The notes under the pieces: model-generated
The model's input: only the letters and a program-made list of their open reading frames with translations
The model's database searches: none
Told to the model about the DNA's origin: nothing
Translations under genes and position numbers: made by a program
Assembly (NCBI GenBank): GCA_001604275.1
Contig: LVBD01000014.1
Coordinates: 1-38,659 of the forward strand
Direction: 5' to 3'
DNA: 38,659 nucleotides
From: Spirochaetales bacterium Spiro_02
GTDB lineage: Bacteria; Spirochaetota; Spirochaetia; Sphaerochaetales; Sphaerochaetaceae
Part shown: piece by piece, positions 7,310-15,211 of the stretch
Layout of the letters: every line of letters begins with the position of its first letter
Numbering within the stretch: position 1 is the first letter of the stretch

Positions 7310-8107
7310 ATGATCTTGTCAGGAACCCTCCAGTCGAAAAGCCTTGGAATGGAAACAGGCGTCACAGTGATCACCCCCGACCGATTCCGGATGGGGATCG
7401 GGACGAAAGTCGCATACCTGCTCCATGGCCTGTACGGTGGCAATCGCGACTTGGTCGATTTTACACGTCTCCCCTATTACGCAAAGGACCGGCAAGTGAC
7501 GTTCATCATGCCGGAGGCGGGCAGAAGCTTCTATACGGATATGGCTCATGGCCAGAAGTTCTTCACATACATCGCCGAAGAACTTCCCCGACACTGCCGC
7601 TCCACATTCAACATTTCCGACCGACGCGAGGATACCGCCGTATTCGGCGTGTCGATGGGCGGGTACGGTGCGTTGAAAGCGGCACTCTCCCACCCAGCCG
7701 ATTTCGGCTACTGCTGCGCGATCTCTCCCGCCAGGCTATTCCTCAAGCAGGACCTGGAGTCGCTCAGGACGGAGGAAGGACGAAGACTCGCGCTCGCCCG
7801 CTACGGTGCGCAAATGGTCGAGGATATGTATTCCATCTACGGGGAACGGCTCGCATGGTCAGAAGAGAACGAACTCTTCGATCTCGCCCAGTCTGCGGTC
7901 AGGAAGGGACCCTTCCCCAAGATATACTGCGCATGCGGAACGGAGGACTATCTATATCCTGACAATCTGAGGTTCGCACGGAAGGTGCGCTCGATTTCAT
8001 CCGACTATACGTTCGAAACATGGACCGGCAGACATGACTGGAACTTCTTCGACGAAGCGCTCAATCGGGCACTGACCTTCTGCTACGGAGAACCCACTGA
8101 CGGATAG
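7310..8107 (+). CDS. alpha/beta-hydrolase esterase, EstA / S-formylglutathione hydrolase-like
   Basis: 265-aa cytosolic serine esterase with the full triad visible: nucleophile Ser in FGVSMGGYGALK (around residue 112), Asp in CGTEDYLYP and His in GRHDWNFFDEAL. The oxyanion region is LLHGLYGGNRD. It matches the tributyrin esterase / esterase D group of acetyl esterases that remove short acyl groups from sugars or thioesters. The start is fixed by AGGAG (7298-7302) 7 bases before ATG. TATGAT at 7253-7258 may be its -10 box, with only a poor -35. No signal peptide. It is the last plus-strand gene of the enzyme run beginning at 4650. Confidence 0.85.
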   Translation: MILSGTLQSKSLGMETGVTVITPDRFRMGIGTKVAYLLHGLYGGNRDLVDFTRLPYYAKDRQVTFIMPEAGRSFYTDMAHGQKFFTYIAEELPRHCRSTFNISDRREDTAVFGVSMGGYGALKAALSHPADFGYCCAISPARLFLKQDLESLRTEEGRRLALARYGAQMVEDMYSIYGERLAWSEENELFDLAQSAVRKGPFPKIYCACGTEDYLYPDNLRFARKVRSISSDYTFETWTGRHDWNFFDEALNRALTFCYGEPTDG

Positions 8108-8206
8108 ACCCGCTTTCTTTGCTTTCATCGGACTATCGATGCATACCTACAAAAAAAATCGTCAACGCGAAAGAAACATTTGCTTTTTTCAAGAAGTTTG
8201 TACAGA

Positions 8207-9319
8207 ATGTCTGACATGAAACAGATGACGGGCTGGCTCAAGCTCATACTCATCGCACTCGTGTGCGTCCTACTGATCATCGGCGGCTATCTGGCCTATG
8301 TTGTCATCCAATACGACAGGATTCCCGACAACATCGCGCTTGCATGCGAGAATCAGCAGGCAGGAAGCCTTCTCCACGGTGAGGAATATACCGCAGCGAC
8401 ATACAACATCGGATTCGGTGCATATGGTCCTTCCTATAGCTTCTTCATGGACACGGGAACAATGCTTGACGGAACAGACGTCGTCGGCAAATACGGCAAG
8501 GCGGAAAGCAAGGAATCGGTGCTGCACAATACGGATGGCGCGATCGGACTGCTACGGACCCTCGATCCCGACTTCGCGCTCGTTCAGGAAGTGGACACCG
8601 ATGCGACAAGAAGCTACCACATCGACCAAATGGAGAGGATTGTGCAGGCGATGCCCGACTATGGATATACGTTCGCTCTGAATTTTCACTCTGCATGGCT
8701 TCACTATCCGTTGCACGATCCCCATGGCAAGACTGAAGCCGGACTGCTGACACTCGGCAGATACAGGATGGAAGACTGCGTACGGCGTAGCTATCCCGTC
8801 GACGAAGCATTCCCTACCCGGTTCTTCGACCTGGACAGATGCTTCTCCGTACAGAGGATTCCGGTGGACAACGGCAAGGAACTGGTCCTGATCAACAGCC
8901 ATATGTCGGCATACGACAAGGGGGGCCTGATCCGGACCAGGCAGTTCGATATGCTCAACTCCATCGCCTCCGAAGAATACAGGAACGGCAACTACGTGAT
9001 CATCGGCGGTGATTTCAACCATGCTCTCGGCTCGGACGTGGCCGAAGCGTTCCCTACCGAACAGCGTTTTCCGGAATGGGTCTTCATTCTTACCAACGAC
9101 GATCTGACTCCGGGCCTTCGGATCGTTGATGCGGACAACGCCATGGAAGTGGCGACCTGCAGAACCGCGGACATTCCGTATGAGAAGGGAGTCAACTTCA
9201 TGACGGTGATCGACGGGTTCATCGTGTCGGAAAACGTGACGGCACAGGCGGTGAACATCGAGACGGAATTCGCATTCAGCGACCATCAGCCAGTCCTGAT
9301 GCGGTTCAGACTCAAATAG
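8207..9319 (+). CDS. membrane-anchored endonuclease/exonuclease/phosphatase-family hydrolase
   Basis: 370 aa with one N-terminal membrane segment (about residues 9-32, LKLILIALVCVLLIIGGYLAYVV) that places the catalytic domain outside the cytoplasm. The EEP fold is shown by ATYNIGFG (start), LVQEVD (metal-binding Glu), LINSHMSAYD, VIIGGDFNHALG and the terminal SDHQPVLMRFRL with catalytic His. The family splits phosphodiesters or phosphomonoesters with Mg2+ in substrates such as DNA, sphingomyelin or inositol phosphates; the substrate here is unknown. The start codon is uncertain: ATG 8207 or ATG 8216, neither with a good Shine-Dalgarno. TTGCTT (8180-8185) and CAGAAT (8203-8208), 17 apart, would place transcription start almost at ATG 8216. 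Confidence 0.82.
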   Translation: MSDMKQMTGWLKLILIALVCVLLIIGGYLAYVVIQYDRIPDNIALACENQQAGSLLHGEEYTAATYNIGFGAYGPSYSFFMDTGTMLDGTDVVGKYGKAESKESVLHNTDGAIGLLRTLDPDFALVQEVDTDATRSYHIDQMERIVQAMPDYGYTFALNFHSAWLHYPLHDPHGKTEAGLLTLGRYRMEDCVRRSYPVDEAFPTRFFDLDRCFSVQRIPVDNGKELVLINSHMSAYDKGGLIRTRQFDMLNSIASEEYRNGNYVIIGGDFNHALGSDVAEAFPTEQRFPEWVFILTNDDLTPGLRIVDADNAMEVATCRTADIPYEKGVNFMTVIDGFIVSENVTAQAVNIETEFAFSDHQPVLMRFRLK

Positions 9320-9336
9320 CGAGACTTCGGGCCAGA

Positions 9337-9357
9337 CCGATGCGTAGCGTGCATCGG
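9337..9357 (+). other. 7-bp hairpin after the EEP hydrolase gene
   Basis: CCGATGC (9337-9343) and GCATCGG (9351-9357) are exact inverted repeats with a 7-base loop, 18 bases after the stop codon. A short T run (9370-9375) comes 12 bases later, so it is at best a weak terminator. Confidence 0.4.
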
Positions 9358-9407
9358 AGCAATGATACATTTTTCTGCAATTATATGCAAAAAATATGCA
9401 AGACTGT

Positions 9408-9437
9408 TTGACATTCATCGCATCGGCATGCGAGAAT
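9408..9437 (+). promoter_or_regulatory. promoter of the tyrosine phenol-lyase-like gene
   Basis: A consensus TTGACA (9408-9413) is followed after 18 bases by GAGAAT (9432-9437, 4 of 6 matches). The transcript would start near 9444, which rules out the upstream in-frame ATG at 9396 and supports the start at 9471. Confidence 0.5.
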
Positions 9438-9470
9438 GACGCCATTCTCATACTTCCCGAGAGGCACATG

Positions 9471-10919
9471 ATGGCAGACATCTCGTTTTTTAGCGGCGAG
9501 CGGATTCCATTGGAACTCCACAAGGTTCGCATCGTACAGAAGCTCGATCTGGTTCCGATCGAACGAAGGCTCGAGGCTATTTCTGAAGCCGGCAACAACA
9601 CATTCCTTCTCCAGAACAAGGACATCTTCCTCGATATGCTCACCGACAGCGGCGTAAACGCAATGAGCGACAAGCAGCTTGCGGCGATGATGATATGCGA
9701 CGACAGCTATGCAGGCAGCGCCACGTTCACACGCCTGACGGAAAAGCTGACCGAAATCTTCGGCATGGATTATTTCCTTCCCGCCCACCAAGGCAGAGCG
9801 TGCGAGAACATCCTCGCAATGTCCCTTGTGAAGACCGGGAACATCATCCCGATGAACTATCATTTCACCACGACGAAAGCACATATCACGAGAATGGGAG
9901 GACGCGTCGAGGAGCTGCTGATCGACGAAGGGATCAAGACGACCAGCGTCCATCCGTTCAAAGGCAACTTCGACCTCGCCAAGCTGAAGGCGCTGATCGA
10001 GCGCGTCGGAGCTGAAAACATTCCTTTCATCAGGCTGGAATCAGGCACGAATCTCATCGGAGGACAGCCGTTTTCCCTGGAAAACGCAAAAGCGGTCTGC
10101 GCAATGGCCCACGAACACGGGATCCTGACAGTCCTCGATGCAAGCCTGCTTCAGGACAACCTGTATTTCATCAAGACGAGGGAAAGCGCATGCAAGGATA
10201 TGAGCGTCCGGCAGATCACCCGTGAACTCGCCGATCAGATGGACATCATCTATTTTTCCGCTCGAAAACTCGGGTTCGCAAGGGGCGGCGGCATCTGCAT
10301 ACGCTCGAAGAAATTGTGCGATTCGATGCGGGAACTGGTCCCGATGTTCGAAGGATTCCTCACCTACGGCGGAATGAGCGTCCGGGAAATCGAGGCGATG
10401 ACCGTCGGTCTGGAAGAGACGATGGATATGGATATCATTTCCCAAGGTCCGCAGTTCATCCAGTACATGTGCGAGCAGTTAATCAAGAACGGAGTACCGG
10501 TAGTCACTCCTCCGGGAGGGCTGGGTTGCCACCTCAACGCTTCGGAGTTCATCCCCCAGGTTCCGCAGAACCAGTATCCGGCGGGAGCGCTCGCAGCAGC
10601 CGTCTATCTTGCCGGCGGAATCCGCGGCATGGAGCGAGGCACGTTGTCGGAACAACGGGAGGAGGATGGCACCGAACATATGTCGTCAGTTGAATTACTC
10701 AGACTTGCACTGCCCCGCAGGGTGTTCACGCTTTCCCAAGTGAAGTATGCGATCGACAGGATCACGTGGCTCTACCAGTACAGGAATATGATCGGAGGAC
10801 TGAAGTTCGTCGAGGAACCTTCCAGCCTCAGGTTTTTCTTCGGCCGTCTGGAGCCGATAGGAGACTGGCAGACCGAGCTGGTACACCAGTTTAGGAAGGA
10901 TTTCGGAACCAGCCTGTAG
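9471..10919 (+). CDS. tyrosine phenol-lyase/tryptophanase-family PLP enzyme, divergent
   Basis: 482-aa fold-type I PLP beta-eliminating lyase, family length. It is closer to tyrosine phenol-lyase than tryptophanase: LTDSGVNAMSDKQ (58-69), SYAGS (79-83), HQGRACEN (106-113), FTTT (132-135), TNLIGGQP (193-200), D223 for the PLP ring nitrogen, Schiff-base K266 and MERG (387-390), whose Arg matches the phenol-binding Arg381 of the Citrobacter enzyme; LPRR (414-417) holds the substrate-carboxylate Arg. Odd changes: the first Lys of the SGKKD motif is Arg (SARKL, 263-267), and the Arg three residues after the PLP Asp is Leu (DASL, 223-226). PVGGHA becomes PPGGLG. The start at 9471 has GAGAGG 6 bases upstream; 9468 and 9396 are alternatives. 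Likely makes pyruvate and ammonia from an amino acid, but substrate and even activity are open. Confidence 0.88.
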   Translation: MADISFFSGERIPLELHKVRIVQKLDLVPIERRLEAISEAGNNTFLLQNKDIFLDMLTDSGVNAMSDKQLAAMMICDDSYAGSATFTRLTEKLTEIFGMDYFLPAHQGRACENILAMSLVKTGNIIPMNYHFTTTKAHITRMGGRVEELLIDEGIKTTSVHPFKGNFDLAKLKALIERVGAENIPFIRLESGTNLIGGQPFSLENAKAVCAMAHEHGILTVLDASLLQDNLYFIKTRESACKDMSVRQITRELADQMDIIYFSARKLGFARGGGICIRSKKLCDSMRELVPMFEGFLTYGGMSVREIEAMTVGLEETMDMDIISQGPQFIQYMCEQLIKNGVPVVTPPGGLGCHLNASEFIPQVPQNQYPAGALAAAVYLAGGIRGMERGTLSEQREEDGTEHMSSVELLRLALPRRVFTLSQVKYAIDRITWLYQYRNMIGGLKFVEEPSSLRFFFGRLEPIGDWQTELVHQFRKDFGTSL

Positions 10920-11189
10920 CCTTGGCCGTGGCCGTCGCACAGGAAAATCAGGATATCGGTCCGGATACTCTTGTCGTCCGGTATCCAGCGCGATGCATGC
11001 CACGGCAACTTTTTTCCCCATTCATATCCCACATAGTATAGAATATCTCTGGGATTTACGAAAAATCTCTCCCACTTTGCCACAGAATGAGAGGAAGTGA
11101 TCGCTGTTGCATGGTACTGTGGGAACAGGAAGCTGATGACGGTATCGGACTGTCAAAAATGCGCCGCTTCTCACGGAGGGTACCGGACG
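10920..11189. other. 270-bp gap between the lyase and the AraC/GyrI gene
   Basis: No convincing gene. GGATAC (10963-10968) and GTATCC (10981-10986) form a 6-bp inverted repeat without a T run; a T run occurs at 11009-11014 without an adjacent stem. A minus-strand frame opens at 11083 but has no ribosome-binding site and runs into the lyase gene. The promoter of the downstream regulator is presumably here, but no clear pair of boxes was found. Confidence 0.4.
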
Positions 11190-12044
11190 ATGGAATGGTT
11201 GATGAAGATGAATCTGGCGATCGATTACATCGAGGAACATCTGAACGATGAAATCTCCTATGAAATGGCTGCAGACCTCGCATGCTGCTCGAACTATCAC
11301 TTTCAGAAAATGTTCTCCTGCATCGTCGGGATTCCTCTTGGCGAATATATCCGGCGCCGCCGGCTGACATGTGCGGCGTTGGACTTACAGAACGGGAAGA
11401 AAGTGATCGATATCGCCTGCAAGTACGGCTATGACTCCCCGACTGCGTTCAACCGTGCGTTTAGGAGCATCCATGGCATCGCACCGTCGTTCGCCCGCAA
11501 GGAAGGGACGGCGCTGAAAGCATACCCCCGCATCCGCTTCCAGATTTCCATCAAAGGAGCGAACGAAATGGAATACAGGATCGAATCGAAGCCTGCTTTC
11601 AGAATCGTAGGCGTCAAGCGAAGCCTTGACAAGGATATCGAAACGAACTTCCGCGATGTGCCGAAGTTCTGGGAGGAAATTTCTTCCGGCCCCGTCATCG
11701 GACATATCGTCGCATTGATGAATGGGGAACCGGCTGGCTTGCTCGGTGTATGCGGCACGTCGGATTGCGATGGATCATGGAACTACTATATAGCCGTAGC
11801 GTCGACGCTCCCCTGCCCCGACGCCATGACGGAGTTCCAAGTCCCCGCATGCACATGGGCGATCTTCCCCGGAAAAGGGGAGATGCCAAAGGCCATCCAG
11901 GACATCGAACGTCGCGCAGTAATGGAATGGCTCCCGACTTCTGGATACGAATATGCCGATGCTCCGGATATCGAGGTATACTTCGACCCGGAACCTGACC
12001 ATGGCGGGTTCGAGGTATGGATGCCGATCGTAAAGAAAGGTTGA
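11190..12044 (+). CDS. AraC-family regulator with GyrI-like effector domain
   Basis: 284 aa. Residues about 1-100 form an AraC double helix-turn-helix: IDYIEEHLNDEISYEMAADLACCSNYHFQKMFSCIVGIPLGEYIRRRRLTCAALDL and VIDIACKYGYDSPTAFNRAFRSIHGIAPS. From about residue 125 a GyrI/BmrR-like ligand domain follows (MEYRIESKPAFRIVGVKRSL to DIEVYFDPEPDHGGFEVWMPIVKK), with the usual Glu/Trp-containing pocket strands. Such fusions sense hydrophobic or cationic compounds and often control exporters. The open frame extends to 11097, but ATG 11190 has GGAGGG (11175-11180) upstream. It is convergent with the GGDEF gene, 20 bases away. Confidence 0.88.
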   Translation: MEWLMKMNLAIDYIEEHLNDEISYEMAADLACCSNYHFQKMFSCIVGIPLGEYIRRRRLTCAALDLQNGKKVIDIACKYGYDSPTAFNRAFRSIHGIAPSFARKEGTALKAYPRIRFQISIKGANEMEYRIESKPAFRIVGVKRSLDKDIETNFRDVPKFWEEISSGPVIGHIVALMNGEPAGLLGVCGTSDCDGSWNYYIAVASTLPCPDAMTEFQVPACTWAIFPGKGEMPKAIQDIERRAVMEWLPTSGYEYADAPDIEVYFDPEPDHGGFEVWMPIVKKG

Positions 12045-12064
12045 CCGAACGGGGGCGCTTGCCG

Positions 12065-12955
12065 TTATGACCGGGGAGACTGTTGCTTTGCCGCGTACAT
12101 CTTAGCATCGATACGGTTGATGAACTCCGCGATGGACATCGCTCCATCGTCGTCGAATTCTTCCAATCCGTAGCTCAACGTCACGTTGAACTCTCCGGTC
12201 GTCCCGTTCCCGAACCGATGTCTCCCCACTTGTCCGCATATTTTATCGCAGATGTCTTTCGCCTGCTCGTAGGTATAGCCGCTAAAACCGAGATAGAACT
12301 CGTCGCCGCCGAATCGGACGGGGATGATCGCATTCCCTTGCGATATCGTCCGGAATAGATCCGCGACATATCGGATCACCTCGTCACCCATCAAATGTCC
12401 ATGCTGGTCGTTGATCATCTTGAACCGGTCGATATCGAACAGAGCGCCGCAATATCGTCTCTCTTCCATCTTGACCAACGAATGAAGCATCGACGGAAGC
12501 CGGGAAAAGAAATACTGCTTGTTGTACAGTCCGGTATTTTGGTCGGTCATGACGGCGGTATCGAGTTCGTCCAGCAGGCCGGATATGGTGGTGTTGTCCT
12601 TGTTTCCGATATGGATCATCAGGGAATCTTCAACGTCCTTGACAAGTTCCAGCACCATTCTGCGGCCTTGTATATCGCAGGGAACAGAGATGACAAGATA
12701 CGTCCGGGACTGTAGCCGATCGAATTTCATCGTCGCCCGGTTCCTGATGGCCGCCCAACTGGACGTGCAGTTTGCGCACGGTAGATTTCTACACCACACG
12801 GCATAGCATTTTGTATCCTGAATCTGAACCAATTGTCCGTTGCGATAGTCGAAGACATCCTGCGTATCGGGATCAACCAGACGATAGGAATCGAACAGCT
12901 GAATGATGGGAGTATCATTCAATAGCGAGGTGTCCAATCGATCGATGGGAAACAT
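12065..12955 (-). CDS. diguanylate cyclase with N-terminal Cys-rich sensor-like domain
   Basis: 296-aa soluble protein. Residues about 135-296 are a GGDEF domain with an intact active site (RFGGDEF, GGDEF at 216-220, and FDIDRFKMINDQHGHLMGDE), so it should make cyclic di-GMP from two GTP. No RxxD inhibitory site precedes GGDEF. The N-terminal part resembles a PAS-like sensor and carries four cysteines in a C-x4-C-x4-C-x2-C pattern (C50, C55, C60, C63), suited to metal binding or redox sensing. GAGGAG lies 8 bases before the ATG. No signal peptide or membrane segment. Its stop is 20 bases from the stop of the convergent AraC/GyrI gene. Confidence 0.9.
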   Translation of the reverse strand: MFPIDRLDTSLLNDTPIIQLFDSYRLVDPDTQDVFDYRNGQLVQIQDTKCYAVWCRNLPCANCTSSWAAIRNRATMKFDRLQSRTYLVISVPCDIQGRRMVLELVKDVEDSLMIHIGNKDNTTISGLLDELDTAVMTDQNTGLYNKQYFFSRLPSMLHSLVKMEERRYCGALFDIDRFKMINDQHGHLMGDEVIRYVADLFRTISQGNAIIPVRFGGDEFYLGFSGYTYEQAKDICDKICGQVGRHRFGNGTTGEFNVTLSYGLEEFDDDGAMSIAEFINRIDAKMYAAKQQSPRS

Positions 12956-13099
12956 GTACCGTTCTCCTCAAGGCCGACGAAACTTCTCGTATCAGGGAAT
13001 CGGTACTATCGCCGCATCAGGTGCCGCTGCTACCTGTCGGCAGATTCGCTCTGAACGTGGTTGACGTCAGTGATGCAACAAGATATCTTCTCACAGTGT

Positions 13100-13330
13100 T
13101 CTTTGCAAGATACACTCCGAGCAGACTTATCTCAATATATGGTACGATTTTATATTTACATTCAAATTATATTTGTCAAATATAAAATATATAACAATTT
13201 ATACTTACATACTCATGACATAAATATACATCAATTTAATTCAAAATCAAAAAAAAGAAGCTAAAGGCTACTACAGCGAATAAAAATCTTAGTGATATGA
13301 CATCAGATATGGAGCAGTCTGAAGTACCTA
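13100..13330. other. AT-rich gene-free stretch next to tRNA-Val
   Basis: Between the GGDEF start (12955) and the tRNA (13444) lie nearly 490 bases without a credible gene. The middle, about 13110-13260, is extremely A+T rich compared with everything around it. It contains an 8-bp inverted repeat TTATATTT (13167-13174) / AAATATAA (13178-13185). The only open frame (13061-13264, plus) has low-complexity codons and no ribosome-binding site. It may be a silent remnant of acquired DNA or a regulatory region. Confidence 0.5.
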
Positions 13331-13443
13331 CTGCGCCGTAGAAAGAGAGAAAATATGAGTTTCCTCATCCATCGGCTGTCCGAGGGCCAAGGACCACAAA
13401 AAAAAGCAACCGATCTGCGTGTATGCAAACCGATTGCCTGTTC

Positions 13444-13515
13444 TGACCGCGACTGGGATTGAACCAGTGACCCCTACCGTGTGAAGGTAATGCTCTCCCG
13501 CTGAGCTACGCGGCC
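13444..13515 (-). tRNA. tRNA-Val (anticodon CAC)
   Basis: The minus strand folds into a complete 72-base cloverleaf: acceptor GGCCGCG pairs with CGCGGTC (one G-T), D arm GCTCAGCGGGAGAGC, anticodon loop TTCACAC giving CAC, which reads Val codon GTG, and T arm with GGTTCAATCC. The discriminator base is A; CCA is not encoded. It is followed by the AT-rich stretch and preceded by a promoter at 13535-13563. Confidence 0.95.
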
Positions 13516-13534
13516 GTTTCTCGAATGCTTTGCT

Positions 13535-13563
13535 ATAGTACGGGAAAATGAACTTTTTGTCCA
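13535..13563 (-). promoter_or_regulatory. promoter of tRNA-Val(CAC)
   Basis: On the minus strand TGGACA (13563-13558) is followed after 17 bases by TACTAT (13540-13535). The predicted start is about 13 bases before the mature tRNA 5' end, a normal short leader for processing. Confidence 0.5.
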
Positions 13564-13630
13564 TATGCAATCGGTAAGTCGCACTGCGAAGCTCAGTTTG
13601 CATGTATGCCGATTCGTCGCGACTATCAGA

Positions 13631-14977
13631 TCACCTGTCCTGACGTTTCACGACCCCTCCGCGCATCCAGCCGTAGACGATATATAGCAAGGAAGTCCCT
13701 CCCCAAGTCACGGGGTAGCAGAGGATGATCGACCAGATGCTACTGCCGGAAGGCAGCACCAGCAGCCAGATGATCCGAACCAAACAGGTGCCGATGAACG
13801 TCAGAATCATCGGCAAAATAGAATCTCCGGTGCCGCGGATAGCTCCGGAATACACATCGCCGACAATATAGAGCCAGTACACCGGCGCGAAGAAATGAAG
13901 CAGCGAAACAGTCAGATCGATGACCTGTTGGTCGGCGACAAAGATCCGGGCAAGCCAAGGAGCGAACACATACAGCGCAACGCTCAACGGAATGAACATC
14001 AAAAATCCTACACCGATAGCTGTCCTGACCCCTTTCTCGACGCGGGAAACCAAACGCGCCCCATAGTTCTGCGCCACGAACGTAGAAATCGAGATGGTCA
14101 ACGCATCCAGGAGAATCCAGATCAGAAAATCGACCTTCCCGGAAACCGCCCAGGCCGCCACCATGTCGGTACCGAACTCGTTCACGCGAGCCTGAATCAG
14201 AATATTTGAGAACGAATACATCGCGGACTGAAGCCCGATCGGGAGTCCGAGCAACAGGATCCGTTTCAATATATCACGATACACTTTCACATTGCGAAGG
14301 ATGACGCGATAGACTGCGCCTGACCGGCATAACGTTCGGAACACAAGCGCGGCGCTCAATGCCTGAGAGACCAATGTAGCGACGCCCGCCCCCGCCACGC
14401 CAAGTCGGAATACCAATACGAAAACTATATCGAGTACGATATTCACGATGCAGGAAAAAATCAGATAATAAAACGGACGACGGGAATCACCCACAGCCCG
14501 GAGGATCGCGGCGCCGACTGAATAGAGGAACGTAGGCGTCACCCCGAGAAAGAAGATGCGCGTATAGACGATGGCATCATGTTCGATCTCCTTTGGAACA
14601 TGCATCGCCCGCAGACAGGCCGGAGCGCCAAGCAGCCCGATGAGCGTAACCAGAACTCCTCCTGCCAAAGCGAATGCGATCGCGGTATGGACCGTACGGG
14701 ACACCCGTTCCCCATCTTTCGCACCGAACGCCTGCGATACAAGGATCGTCGCCCCGCTCGAAACACCGATGAAGAACTGAACGAGCAACCTTGTCAGACT
14801 CGCCGTGGATTCAATCGCCGCGAGAGCTTCCTTTCCTACGAACTGACCGACGATCAACGCGTCGGTACTGTTGTAGAACTGCTGGAAGAAGCTCCCGAGA
14901 AAAATCGGCAGAAAAAAGAGCAGCAGCTGTCGCCCGATCGAGCCTCGGGTCAAATCAAGTTCTTTCGCATCGGCCAT
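13631..14977 (-). CDS. MATE-family multidrug/metabolite exporter (first copy)
   Basis: 448-aa inner-membrane protein with about 12 hydrophobic helices, the normal MATE length. The two six-helix halves both begin with the family-type amphipathic segment: GSIGRQLLLFFLPIFLGSFFQQFYNSTDALIVGQFVG at the N-terminus and YRDILKRILLLGLPIGLQSAMYSFSNILIQ near residue 235. It should export cationic drugs or metabolites using a sodium or proton gradient. GGGGAAGG lies 6 bases before the ATG. An extended -10 (TGCTATAGT) is present further upstream. It shows only family-level similarity to the second MATE protein at 32272. Confidence 0.93.
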   Translation of the reverse strand: MADAKELDLTRGSIGRQLLLFFLPIFLGSFFQQFYNSTDALIVGQFVGKEALAAIESTASLTRLLVQFFIGVSSGATILVSQAFGAKDGERVSRTVHTAIAFALAGGVLVTLIGLLGAPACLRAMHVPKEIEHDAIVYTRIFFLGVTPTFLYSVGAAILRAVGDSRRPFYYLIFSCIVNIVLDIVFVLVFRLGVAGAGVATLVSQALSAALVFRTLCRSGAVYRVILRNVKVYRDILKRILLLGLPIGLQSAMYSFSNILIQARVNEFGTDMVAAWAVSGKVDFLIWILLDALTISISTFVAQNYGARLVSRVEKGVRTAIGVGFLMFIPLSVALYVFAPWLARIFVADQQVIDLTVSLLHFFAPVYWLYIVGDVYSGAIRGTGDSILPMILTFIGTCLVRIIWLLVLPSGSSIWSIILCYPVTWGGTSLLYIVYGWMRGGVVKRQDR

Positions 14978-15006
14978 CCGGATCCTTCCCCAACGTGATG
15001 GCCGAA

Positions 15007-15015
15007 ACTATAGCA
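15007..15015 (-). promoter_or_regulatory. extended -10 of the MATE gene promoter
   Basis: The minus strand reads TGCTATAGT (15015-15007), a TGn-extended -10 box with 5 of 6 matches, about 30 bases before the start codon. No -35 match is seen, as is usual for extended -10 promoters. The intergenic region is divergent, facing the dehydrogenase at 15212. Confidence 0.45.
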
Positions 15016-15211
15016 TGACACAACTGTTTTGGGAATCGATCAGCAAGCACGCTAATATCGCCCTCAGTATATATCGATATCTTTTTATCTTGACTGTCCG
15101 CAAAAAATTGACGTTATTTGGGGGGAAGGCATGGGAGATGGGAAACGATTCATCTCCAACGTCCTTCCTGTATCGGAAGGGTACAGACAATCCATTTCAA
15201 GAGGTACCGAT

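Noticed and set aside
8552-9673. Long minus-strand open frame opposite the EEP hydrolase and the lyase start.
   Set aside because: It spans two well-supported plus-strand genes and a promoter, and shows no family motif.
10772-11083. Minus-strand open frame over the gap after the lyase gene, with a natural-looking N-terminal half (MAKWERFFVNPRDILYYVGYEWG).
   Set aside because: It starts at GTG without a ribosome-binding site and its second half is antisense to the lyase gene. It might be a truncated gene, but nothing supports expression.
13061-13264. Plus-strand open frame of 67 codons in the AT-rich stretch.
   Set aside because: No Shine-Dalgarno, low-complexity Ile/Tyr/Lys/Asn-rich sequence and no recognisable motif; expected by chance in such DNA.
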